Below are positions 1 through 9,581 of a stretch of 64,000 nucleotides of DNA, piece by piece. Each line of letters opens with the position of its first letter. The first letter of the stretch is position 1. This DNA comes from Fremontodendron californicum (lineage: Eukaryota > Streptophyta > Magnoliopsida > Malvales > Malvaceae). Where the stretch lies: contig JAULJL010000039.1 of NCBI GenBank assembly GCA_030761205.1, positions 4,784,001-4,848,000 on the forward strand, read 5' to 3'. The translations under genes and the position numbers were made by a program. The notes beneath the pieces are model-generated. The model did no database searches. It was given only the letters and a program-made list of their open reading frames with translations, and was not told the DNA's origin.

Positions 1-2
1 CA

Positions 3-599
3 TTCCATGATCCTTTAGAAGCTTATTTAATTGAATGTGAGTTTGATAATGCTTCAGAAATTTCACACACTGATTCTTTGTTAAATTCTTTTCAGGTTAA
101 GCATTGTTGGAAACAAAAGTTTGAGGAACTTCCATCACTCACAAATGTCACTGTACCATCAACTATTGAACCACCCAAGCTGGATTTAAAACCATTGCCA
201 TCCGAGCTAAAATATTCCTTTTTGGGTGAGAATGAAACTTTTCCAGTCATAAATGAAATTGAGGAACTCAGAAATGATGCATATGAGAATTCTAAAATTC
301 ATAAAGAAAGAACTAAAGCCTTTCATGACAAGTTAATTTCAAGAAAAACATTTGATGTTGGGCAAAAAGTTCTACTTTATAATTCTAGACTTCACATATT
401 TCCTGGTAAGTTGAGATCAAGATGGACTGGCCCATTTGTGGTTAAGCATGTGTATCATTATGGAGCAGTTGACATTGAGAATCCTCAAAATGGTAACGTA
501 TTCAAGGTAAATGGACAAAGACTCAAACTCTTTTTGGAAAATCATGTTACTCAAGAAGAGGTTGTTTTTCTTTCTGATCCTTGTTTTGAAAATAACTAG
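3..599 (+). CDS. C-terminal fragment of an Athila Gag-protease-integrase fusion (internally deleted)
   Basis: Open from the window edge to a TAG at 597-599; the start is off-window. The first ~75 codons match the end of the protease region of the 947-residue frame at 27248-30091, ending in a canonical FLGENETFPVI. The frame then jumps to the integrase C-terminal region (DAYENSKIHKER; a KLRSRWTGPFVV block near residue 135 of the fragment), which in this family helps bind DNA. Reverse transcriptase, RNase H and the integrase zinc and DDE domains are absent without a frameshift, so the product cannot reverse transcribe or integrate by itself. It could still supply Gag and protease if the missing 5' part is intact. 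Confidence 0.85.
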   Translation, partial: FHDPLEAYLIECEFDNASEISHTDSLLNSFQVKHCWKQKFEELPSLTNVTVPSTIEPPKLDLKPLPSELKYSFLGENETFPVINEIEELRNDAYENSKIHKERTKAFHDKLISRKTFDVGQKVLLYNSRLHIFPGKLRSRWTGPFVVKHVYHYGAVDIENPQNGNVFKVNGQRLKLFLENHVTQEEVVFLSDPCFENN

Positions 600-2462
600 A
601 TGTAAATATAATTTTTACTAATCTTCAAAAAAAAAAAAAAAGTTTGTTGTGTTTTAAGCAATTTAGAAGTATTCATTCTGAACAAGGTCTGAGTAAGGGA
701 GACTTGAGACATACCTTGTCAGTTTGATTTTAATCTTTTTATGTTTACTTGTTAATTTTTGTTTAGTATTTTAGGATTAATTAGGTTGCATGATTTTGTT
801 TTGTTTTGAGTCTTAGTTATTCCTATTCTTATGTTATTAGTTCTTTTCTCTTACACATGATTCTTTCATTTGGGTTAATAAACTTACATTGAGGACAATG
901 TAAGAATTAAGTGTGGGGGGAACGATTTAGGATTTCTTTTATTTTTGTCTACTATTTTTTTTTATGAGTCTTTATTATTATTATTATTTTTTTTTTAGTG
1001 TGTTTTAGTTCCTTTTAATACAATGATGAGATATGAATTGCATAAGTCTAAAACAGATTTATTAGTGAGAAGATTTTCATGAGAATTGAGCTTGATGTCA
1101 ACCTTTTTATGAGCCAATGTTAATATGATATGTTGATTGAGAAAGAAGCATGTTTAGACTTAATCTGACTTGTATAATCATCCTTGTGAGTTTTTGAGCC
1201 TATAATGATTGATGCATTATACAAATCAATCTAATTTCTTTCTTGAGTGCTCTTATGATTACATGATTCTCTAGAACTTGCTTTAAACCATTTGAGACTA
1301 TATTGATACATGTGACAACATGAATATGATAGAGGCATTAGGATTATAACCAGAGCCAAACAGCCATCCCTTATTAATGTTCTAAGAGAACATCCCCACT
1401 AGTGAGCCAATTTGAGCCTACATTAAATATGTTGTTTTATTGGTAACCACAACTTACACCTAGCCTAAATATACTTATATCCTTACCCTTGTTCTAAAGA
1501 TGAATTTTTATATTTTGAGACATATTGCAAAAAAAAAAAAAAAAAAAAACAAGGGATATTTTTAGTTGAAAATTTGGGTTAGAAACAAAAGATAAGTGTG
1601 GGGGAAGAAAAGAAAAGAAAAAGTCAAGAGAAAAAGAAAGGGATCATTGTCAAATACATTCCCATATTAAAAAAAAAAAAAAAATCTTCTCTTGAACTTC
1701 TAGAAAAAGATGTTACAAAGTTGGTTAGAATGATGCAAAGGCTCAACATGAATATTTAGCCTATGTTATTATGTGCTTTATAAGAGTTTTGAGAAGTTTT
1801 ATTTGTATGATCTTATTATGTCTCTAAAATCTATGAACTCTTTGGAACCTTTGTGATATCTTTATCCTTTTGTTCTTTAACCACATTATAACCCTTTGGC
1901 CCCATTACAACCTTGAATAACGACCTCTTGATTTATGAAGTTGTATGATCTAAATAGTGGAGAATAGGTGGACAAACAAGCATATGGTAGAAGTGTTTTC
2001 ATGAGATTGATTGAGTGTAAACACTTTACCACTACTTTAAAGAGTGAAAATCAAGAGAGTATCCCATGTGAGAAGTTGAGATTAAGTTTGAATATACACT
2101 ATTTTGATTGAAATATGTTATGTTAATATTGGCTTAACTCAAACTGTTTACATTCAAGCAAGATTTTTTGTGAATTTCTTTAAGCTATTGATTAGTTTTT
2201 AAGACTTGTCCAATGATTATCTCTAATTTATATTGGAAGGATTAGTTATAATTATTATTTTTAGTTTTTCTTATGTCTTCAATGTTTGTGGGTATCGTCC
2301 TAGTAAACCCTCACGAGACTAAACTCGTCCACTAGGGACACCTAGGGGTTTAAAGGCTTGTGTCACATGCTAAGTGCCACCGTGATTTCCTACGAAAATG
2401 GACTAGATTAGATTTTCTTATTTTATTTTTATTAAGTCGTTGCTAGGGACTAGCAACAATCT
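600..2462 (+). other. Ath-1 3' untranslated region
   Basis: About 1.9 kb of AT-rich sequence between the last stop and the polypurine tract, with no credible coding potential and no env-like frame. It contains A-runs at 629-642 and 1530-1550 and two extra copies of the polypurine core AAGTGTGGGGG (909-920 and 1594-1604). The same region, reverse-complemented, lies at 25063-26880 and 46043-47830. Confidence 0.8.
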
Positions 2463-2475
2463 AAGTGTGGGGGTG
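2463..2475 (+). other. Polypurine tract of Ath-1
   Basis: AAGTGTGGGGGTG directly abuts the LTR start TGATAACTCG. This is the expected plus-strand primer, and the sequence is identical at the same place in both sibling elements. Confidence 0.9.
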
Positions 2476-3972
2476 TGATAACTCGTATAATTATATAGTT
2501 TTTAGTTATGTTTTATTATTGTTTTGTGTCAAATACGAGTTATTATTGCTTAGTCTAATTGTGTTTATGATTTTTTATATTTTTATGCAATTTGGTGTTT
2601 TTCACAAGTTTCTTTGAGTGATTTCAGATTACTAGAATTAAGGGCAAATCCAGTTCAGTTCCAGTTCCGACACCGTTTGCCATATCAGCTATATCTCGAG
2701 TTTCACTGAAGCAATAAGGCTGAAATTTGTAGCCGTGCAAAGCTAAGAGGCATATCTATCTTTTTCATGTTTTACACTTCTTGAAACGGAGTCGTTTTCC
2801 CTATCGAAATCGACCATCAAGTTGGCTGATGTGCAATGACGTCTGTGCTGACCTGTTTTCGTATTTTGCCCATATCTTCCGATCCACATAAGCAAATGAT
2901 CTGATTCCAACGGCTATGGATCCGTAACTGATAGGGGTATATTTTTCTAGAAGACCATTTTATCAGATCGAGCCTCCAACATTGACAAAATCGACCATCA
3001 AGCTGGCTGATCAGAATTGTCATACAATATGACGAAAATTGTTAGAAAAATGCACCCACCTATTATACCTACCTTTGAAATTTGTAAAGCTTGTCTCTTG
3101 TCATTTAGCCCTCCAAAATGTGTATAAATAGAGGGCCTTGGATGAGTATTGGGATACATTATACATTGGTAGGATATTAGCCATTGTAATAAAATTCTCT
3201 AAGTTTTCTTCTTCTTTCCTTTCTCTAGTTTTCTTGTTCTTTACTTATGTTTCTTACATTCCTTTTCATTTTATTCATATCTAGTATGTGTTGCTAATCA
3301 TATTGTTGAGGTGATGAGGTGAAGCTTTTGGTAAATGCTAAGGTTAGTCTCTTAAACTTGAGCTAAAATGAATCATCATTTATAAACATTAGTATAGATA
3401 ATATTTTCTTTTGGTTTAAAATCATACTTGCAAAGTAGAGATCTTGATTCGTTATTGACAAGGAAAATGGCACAGTAAATGCTTGGTTTCATAACCTTGA
3501 TTTGTTGTAGACATATACCTTGGCATAAGGAATGCTTGGACTCTTTTTATGAGTTTTGAGGACACCAAATGAACATAATATCATATGCTATGGACGTTGG
3601 ACAATTTGGACTGAATTGCTAAACCTTCCGATTGGAACCTCCTTTATGTGTGGATTTCAATTGTGTAATAAAACAAGATTAATCTTAGCATAACACCAAG
3701 AGTGGATTCTCTAACCTCAACATCTTTTCTTATTGTTTTTTGTATTTTGTTTAATTTCTTTTATGTTATTTTATTTATTTTGTTCTCTAATATCTTGTTT
3801 ATTTTGTTTTGTTGTTGATTCCCTAATATCTTGTTTACTTTCTTTGTCTTATATATTTATAAACTTATACTTACTAATACGCTTCCCTGTGGTTCGACCT
3901 CGGACACCCGAGAATTTATTACTTGAACATAACCTGCACTTGGGTTTACAACTCTTAATTGAGTCTCCATCA
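2476..3972 (+). repeat. 3' LTR of Ath-1 (1497 bp)
   Basis: Runs from TGATAACTCG to GTCTCCATCA (TG...CA ends). It matches the 1501-bp LTRs of Ath-2 and the 1475-bp LTRs of Ath-3. A strong TATA box (TATAAATAG, about 3122-3130) marks the likely promoter. Upstream is a 22-base direct repeat (2809-2830 and 2990-3011), and a TGACGTC motif near 2837-2843 resembles plant bZIP sites. A T-rich stretch near 3721-3860 encodes hydrophobic reading frames in every copy; I treat these as incidental. Confidence 0.93.
3122..3130 (+). promoter_or_regulatory. TATA box of the Ath-1 LTR promoter
   Basis: TATAAATAG lies in the middle of the LTR, consistent with a U3/R promoter. The same motif is intact in both Ath-2 LTRs (reverse strand, near 24385-24393 and 31237-31245) but altered in both Ath-3 LTRs. 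Confidence 0.7.
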
Positions 3973-4022
3973 AGCTCCCTTTAAGGCCAGAGTGCAAGCC
4001 AATTCAGCAAAAGTTGAGAAGA

Positions 4023-4793
4023 ATAAGGCTGAACATGCTGTTAAAGGTAAAATAGGAGGTGAAGAGGCAGTTTGATGCTGGATTCTTAGAGGTGGCAAAA
4101 TATACGGAATGGGTGGCAAACATTATTCCAGTACCAAAGAAGGATGGCAAGGTGCGTATGTGTGTCGATTATCGAGATTTGAACAAATCCAATCCCAAAA
4201 ATAATTTCCCTTTACCCCATATTGATACTTTGATGGATAATACGGCGAAGAGTTCTTTGTTTTCTTTCATGGACGGATTCTCGGGATATAATTAGATTAA
4301 GATGGCACCGGAAGATATGGAGAAAACCACATTTGTTACAATGTGAGGAATATTCTGCTACAAGGTAATGCCGTTTGGGTTGAAGATTGCTGGAGCAACA
4401 TATCAGAGAGCCATGATGACCTTGTTTCATGACATGATGCATAAGGGAATTGAGGTCTATGTTGATGATATGATTGCAAAGTCACAAGGAGAAGAGGAGC
4501 ATATTGCAAATCTTAGGAAACTCTTTGAAAGACTAAGAAAGTTTCAACTCAAGCTAAACCCAGCAAAACGCATTTTTGGAGTCACTTCGGGGAAATTGTT
4601 GGGTTTTGTTGTTAGCAAAAGGGGAATTGAGATTGATCCGGATAAAGTGAAGACCATCCAGAATTTGCCACCTTCACGTACTCAAAAAGAAGTAAGAGGT
4701 TTTCTGGGGAGATTGAATTACATTGCTTGGTTTATTTCTCAATTAACAATAAATGTAATCCAATATTTAAGCTACTTCGAAAACGTGATCTAG
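4023..4793 (+). pseudogene. Tat-1 reverse transcriptase domain (broken)
   Basis: The frame from about 4023 to 4793 shows, in order, VPKKDGKVRMCVDYRDLN, FPLPHIDTLMDN, FSFMDGFSGYN, a VMPFGLKIAGATYQRAM block, the catalytic YVDD (near 4460) and FLGRLNYIAWF. These are diagnostic of Ty3/gypsy RT and closest in style to the Tat lineage. It is interrupted by TAG at 4293-4295, where the family normally has Gln, and TGA at 4344-4346. After about 4760 the frame shifts. The N-terminal edge lies at the Ath-1 insertion. It is not functional. Confidence 0.92.
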
Positions 4794-5330
4794 GAGAGTG
4801 GGATGAAGGGTGTCAGATTGCTTTTGAAAAAGGTTAAGCATTATCTATCAAACCCACCAGTATTAATGCCATCAGCTCCGGATAAACGATGATATTGTAT
4901 ATATCAGTATTTGAGAGATCCATGGGTCGTGTTTTGGGGCAGCTTGATGAGACTGGAAAGAAAGAACAAGCGGTTTACTATCTCAGCAAGAAGTTCACAG
5001 ATTATGAGTTGAAGTATTCGTCGGTAGAAAAGCTGTGCTGTGCCTTAGCTTGGACTACTTGGAGGCTCAGATAGTACATGCTGTACCATACGACGTGGTT
5101 AAATGCCAAGCTAGATCCTATCAAATACATGTTGGAAGCACCTTATTTGTTGGGGAGAACGGCAAGATGGCAAGTTTTGTTGTTAGAATACGACATTGTA
5201 TATGTAAGTTAGAAGACTATCAAGGGTAGTGCAGTTGTTGAATTTTTAGCAAGTTGGGCAGTGAAAGATTATGAACCATTGAACTTAGACTTCCCAGATG
5301 AAGATTTGATGTATGTTTCGTAAGCAGATG
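4794..5330 (+). pseudogene. Tat-1 first RNase H domain and connection (broken)
   Basis: After two frameshifts near 4770-4840 the sequence continues as FKLLRKRDLGEWDEG and then, from about 4880, GRVLGQLDETGKKEQAVYYLSKK, ELKYSSVEKLCCALAW and YMLYHTTWLNAKLDPIKYML. This is the gypsy-type RNase H that follows RT. Stops lie at 5072-5074 (TAG), 5210-5212 (TAG) and 5321-5323 (TAA). The acidic linker LNLDFPDEDLMYVS before the second RNase H is typical of Tat pol. Confidence 0.85.
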
Positions 5331-5339
5331 AGGTTCCAA

Positions 5340-5680
5340 TAAAGAAGAAAATATGGAAGATGTACTTTGACGGGGAATCCAATGCCATAGGGCACGAAAT
5401 TGGTGTAGTCCTCATATACCCAGAAGAAGATTATTATCCTTTCACTGCTAGATTGGATTTTGATTGTACAAACAATACTGCAGAATATGAGGCATGTACA
5501 ATGGGCTTTCGTGCTGCCGTAGATTGAAAGATAAAAAAACTAGAGGTTTTCGAAGATTCAGCCCTAGTGATATACCAATTACATGGAGAATGGGAAACCC
5601 GAGATACAAAATTAATCCGATACCGAGAACTCATATTGAGTTTATTGGAGGAGTTTGAAGAAGTAAGTTTCAATTACTGA
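5340..5680 (+). pseudogene. Tat-1 second (additional) RNase H domain
   Basis: In the same frame as the first RNase H: KIWKMYFDGESN (first Asp), NNTAEYEACTMGF (catalytic Glu) and FEDSALVIYQLHGEW (second Asp), followed by KLIRYRELILSL. An additional RNase H between the gypsy RNase H and integrase is a known hallmark of the Tat lineage and supports the assignment. It is broken by TGA at 5525-5527 and again at about 5678-5680. Confidence 0.85.
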
Positions 5681-5691
5681 GAAAAAACCGG

Positions 5692-7056
5692 ATGTTGGAT
5701 GCTCTGGCTACTTTGTCATCAATGTTTAAAGTGAATGAAGGGGCGGAAGTTGTGCCAATCAAGATGAGCATATATGAATCTCCTGCCCACTGCTCGAGTA
5801 TCGAAGAAGAAACAGATGGTCTTCATTGGTACAATGACATTTTGCACTACACCAAGAATCAACAGTATCTAGAGCGAGCAACAGAAAACGACAAAAGAAC
5901 TCTGAGAAGGCTAGCAATGAGTTTTGTTCTAGACAACGAGATTCTCTACAAGAAAAGGAAAGACCAAGTCCTATTGAGATGTGTCAGGTCTATCGAAGCT
6001 CGGAGAATCATAGATGAAGTCCATAAAGAGATATATGGCACTCATGCCAACGATCACATGCTTGCTAAGCAAATTATGAGGGCAGGATATTATTGGCTGA
6101 CGATGGAAGGAGATTGTATCAGTTATTCCTGAAAATACCATAAATGCCAGATCTATGCAGATAAGATTCATGTGTCGCCATCGCGATTGCATGTCATGAC
6201 CGCACCATGGCCGTTTTCAATGTGGGGAATGGATATGATTGGGCCTATTACCCCGAAAACTTCAAATGGACATCGCTTCATCCTGGTGGCCATAGATTAC
6301 TTCACAAAGTGGGTGGAAGCTACTTCTTATACGAATGTAACGAAGTCGATGGTATGCAGATTTGTTAAGAAGGAAATCATATGTCGATATGGATTGCCAG
6401 CAAGAATTATTTCAGATAATGCTCTCAATCTGAATAATAAAATGATGAGAGAAGTGTGTACTTAGTTCAAGATCACGCATCACAATTCGGCACCTTATCG
6501 TCCGAAGATGAATGAGCCAGTAGAAGCAGCCAACAAAAACATCAAGAAGATTATCGAGAAGATGATTGACGTGTACAAGGATTGGCATGAGATCTTGTCT
6601 TTTGCTCTTCACGCATAACGCACTTCGGTTCGCACATCTACAGGGGTAACGCCATTTTCTTTGGTATATGGTATGGAAGCAATGCTACCTATTGAAGTTG
6701 AGATTCTTTCACTTCGTGTTTTAATGGAGGTTCGCCGACAAGAGGCAAAATGGGTTAGAGCTCGTTATGTATAGCTGAATCTCATCGAAGAGAAAAGATT
6801 GAAGGCAATTTGTCACGGGCAGTTGTATCAGAAAAGGATGATTCGAGCCCATAGATAGTTCCGAGAAGGAGAGTTGGTACTGAGGAAAATTCTCCCTATA
6901 GTGAAGGATCTGCGAGTAAAATGGGCCCCAAATTGAGAAGGACCCTATATAGTCAAAAGAGCTTTTTCTGGAGGAGCATTGATTCTAACTCGAATGGATG
7001 GGGATGATTTCAAAAATCCCGTAAATGCTGATGAATTGAAGAAGTATTACGCTTGA
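5692..7056 (+). pseudogene. Tat-1 integrase (broken)
   Basis: A different frame from RNase H. Order: linker with DALATLSS; zinc-binding region (VHKEIYGTHAN ... YHKCQIYADK, about 6015-6165); catalytic core with WGMDMIGPI, FTKWVEA, IISDNALN and a third acidic site in PVEAANKN; C-terminal block ending in NADELKKYYA and a natural stop at 7054-7056. In-frame stops: TGA 6130, TAG 6463, TAA 6616, TAG 6772, TAG 6856, TGA 6934. The DDE residues are visible, but the gene is dead. Confidence 0.92.
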
Positions 7057-8524
7057 AGTAAAGAAAAAGAAAAAAAAAAGTGTGATGCTATGCACATGGG
7101 AATTCGAACGATTCCAAGTGTAGAAATGGAAATTCTATATATCTATCTCCCCTGAGAATTGCTTTTCAAAGAGAATATTCATGCTTGATATGATGAATGG
7201 CCATCTTTCATATTCCCTTCACTAAGAAGAAATTATCCCTAGTCACCCTTTTAAGCCTTAGGAATTATTTCTTTCGTTGAACCCTGATCAAGGATCACCC
7301 TCTATATTGGAGGGCAAATACGAGGAAATATAATCGAAAATCATGGAAGAAAAAAGAGAGCCATTGGAAAATATGAAATCAAAGAATGGAAAATGAAAGC
7401 CAGCAATGAAAAAAAAGGGACAAATGTTTCAAGAATGAATTCTCCTCAGGAAATGATCATTGATCCAATAAACTTTAAACACATTTTGGGCCTATTTTAT
7501 CATTCCCTTCTAAACCCGAACCTTGGCCTACATTACGTACTTTAACAGTCCATTTTGATCAAGCATGGATATTTAATTTGAAAGGTTGTTCTCAGAATTT
7601 ATCCCATCTTTTTAATTGACATTTTTACCTTGGAAGCATTTAGATTTCTCTGATGCGTGATAAAAAAAAGGAGAGGTTTAAGCCGAACCCACAAAGGGTG
7701 ACTTAATACCGAATAGGGGACACCTGAGTTGAAAACCCGCAAAGGACGGCTCAAGTACTGATTAAGGTTTGAATCAATACTCCGTGTAAAGGGGGAGAAA
7801 GTATTTGAAAATCAGAGAAAAGGGGAACAACTTAGTCTGACTAACTACGGAAGCCGAGGGATTACCCAAGTAAATTGTTTGTTCAAAAAAATTTTAGATG
7901 GTTTGAAAAAGCCGTCCAAGATATTCCGCATCCGGGGCATCTATAACTATAACTTTACATATATTCTTGATGTCCACTTTTATCATTTTAAAACATTTTG
8001 TTGCAATAAATTTTTGTTATCCCTTTTATGACATTTGCTTGTTTCAAACTTTTTTTCATACATTTTTGAGATGCATTTGTTTGTTATTAAATTGAACAAT
8101 GATTAGTAAACATAAAAATCTTTAAATAAAGGGATTTTAAAAGTATTACTAAGGAATAGATCTAAATCTTAGAAAAGGTTTGGAAACCACTAACCCTGAT
8201 GGAAAATTCACCAAGTAAAGGAAAATTGTGAATGTGTTGGAGACTCCGTCATGAAGTCAAAAATTTGTAAATTTCAACAAAGTCAGAAACTGGAACTGTT
8301 TGACAATTTATCTTGAGTAAAGGGTTCCTTAAGTGGGGTATCAGTGAACAATTGAAGACTCTGTCATGAAGTCAGATAATCTGTGAACCTCAATGAAACC
8401 ATGGATTAGAAATCATGACACAATCATTTGATTGCATTCATCTTTAGGAAACATACAAGCATTTGCAAAGCATGTCATTCTCATCATTGCATTTAGCTAA
8501 CACTGTAGGAATCAGGAAAACTTT

Positions 8525-9005
8525 GGCTTCCCCAAATCGAACTCGTTTTGCTTCTCAAATGAGTCGAGCCCCGAGACCGCCATCAAGGTATGTTCCTTTC
8601 ATTTTTAAGTTACATTTATTTTTTCGAAATGAATCAAACCCAGGATCATCCTTAGTATTTTCCTTTGTTTTAAATCGAATTTATTCTGTTTTATCAATTG
8701 AGTCGAGCCCCGAGACCATCGTCTAGTTTAAATTGAATTTATTCTGTTTTATCAAATGAGTCGAGCCCCGAGACCATCGTTGAGGTATTTTCTTTTGTTT
8801 TAAGTCGAATTCATTCTATTTTATCAAATGAGTCGAGCCCCGAGACCATCGTCGAGGTATTTCCTTATGTTTTAAATCGAATTCATTATGTTTATCAAAT
8901 GAGTCGAGCCTTGAGGCCACCGTCGAGGTATTTCCTTTTGTTTTAAATCGAATTCATTCTGCTTCTCAAATGAGTCGAGCCTTGGGACCGTCGTCAAGGT
9001 ATTTT
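8525..9005 (+). repeat. ~71-bp tandem repeat in the Tat-1 3' region
   Basis: The phrase GAGTCGAGCCccGAGACC recurs at about 8561, 8700, 8758, 8830, 8901 and 8972, each followed by a T-rich tract and an AATCGAATTCATTCTG-like block. Spacing is mostly 70-72 bp, with some missing or irregular units. One more diverged copy lies near 9308. Single copies occur inverted in Tat-2 (near 37918 and 38370). Confidence 0.8.
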
Positions 9006-9089
9006 TCTAATGAAATCATGGATAAGACCTCCAGGCACCATTCTTAAGACCTCTAGGCACAAGTTTCCAGCGTTTTACAGTTTTAAACA

Positions 9090-9290
9090 ATAAACAGGTC
9101 TTTGGTGGTGATAACCAAAGCCTCTGGTGGAGATATCCAGAGTTTTTCAGTTTTAAAAGTGAACAAGTCTTTGGTGGTGATAGCCAAAGCCTCTAGTGGA
9201 GATATCCAGAGTTTTACATGTGTTTGAGCAAGTCTTTGGTGCTAATAGCCCAAACTTCTAAAGGAGATACCCAGAATTTTAAACACAGCT
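9090..9290 (+). repeat. Second tandem motif in the Tat-1 3' region
   Basis: Three to four units of the type TCTTTGGTGGTGATAaCCAAAGCCTCTGGTGGAGATATCCAGAG, about 70 bp apart. The inverted homologue in Tat-2 (37975-38980) is greatly expanded. Confidence 0.75.
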
Positions 9291-9568
9291 TAGCACAAGA
9301 CAGGTTAAGCCCCCGAGACCATCGTCGAGGTCTTTTTTCTCTTGCAAATCGAACTCGTTTCCTTAAGACGGGTCGAGCCTTGATTATTCAGGGAACTCAA
9401 TTTAAGGATAAAATCTTCAATATACAACTTTTTCCAAAAAAAAAAATGATGATGAAAAAAATGATGATGATTGAAAACCCCTTTCCTTTTCCTTCACATG
9501 TGATTTCACTAATCGTACAAAATTAGTGTTTGTTATCTTTGCCTGATTTTTAATTCTTAGCAATAGCC

Positions 9569-9581
9569 AAAGAGAGGCAGC
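9569..9581 (+). other. Polypurine tract of Tat-1
   Basis: AAAGAGAGGCAGC immediately precedes the LTR start TGTAGATACC. The inverted counterpart in Tat-2 is AATGAGGGGCAGC (37651-37663, reverse strand). Confidence 0.8.

Larger units (their letters stand above)
1..3972 (+). mobile_element. Ath-1: 3' part of a non-autonomous Athila-type LTR retrotransposon
   Basis: Forward-strand element whose 5' LTR and most of gag lie left of the window. Present are the end of a fused protease-integrase reading frame, a 3' untranslated region, a polypurine tract and a complete 3' LTR. It is homologous to the two reverse-strand elements at 23549-31901 and 44555-54259. It has no X/LOG cargo: after the stop codon an A-rich run leads straight into the shared 3' region. 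It sits in a Tat-lineage pol just upstream of the RT motifs; the right-hand duplication would be AGCTC (3973-3977), which cannot be checked because the left flank is outside. Confidence 0.9.
7057..9568 (+). other. Tat-1 3' non-coding region
   Basis: Long region between integrase and the polypurine tract, typical of Tat elements. No reliable coding signal is present. Parts recur inverted in Tat-2: for example the block around 7425-7470 matches the reverse complement of about 40437-40485. An imperfect pair of ~120-bp units (GAGACTCCGTCATGAAGTC near 8240 and a variant near 8356) and the tandem array at 8525-9005 are inside. Confidence 0.75.

Noticed and set aside
2817..3023. Recurring 68-codon frame (MTILISQLDG...) antisense in the Athila LTR; also at 31344, 45472 and 53702
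   Set aside because: It is present because the LTRs are homologous. It is lost in the Ath-2 3' LTR, has no domain, and the sequence changes are not biased to synonymous sites as far as I can see.
3733..3984. Hydrophobic frames at the end of the Athila LTR (also 23492-23818, 30350-30670, 44387-44740, 52734-52970), resembling a small membrane protein
   Set aside because: They come from a T-rich LTR stretch and continue past the LTR into unrelated flanks in some copies. An env-like gene would be expected upstream of the polypurine tract, not here.
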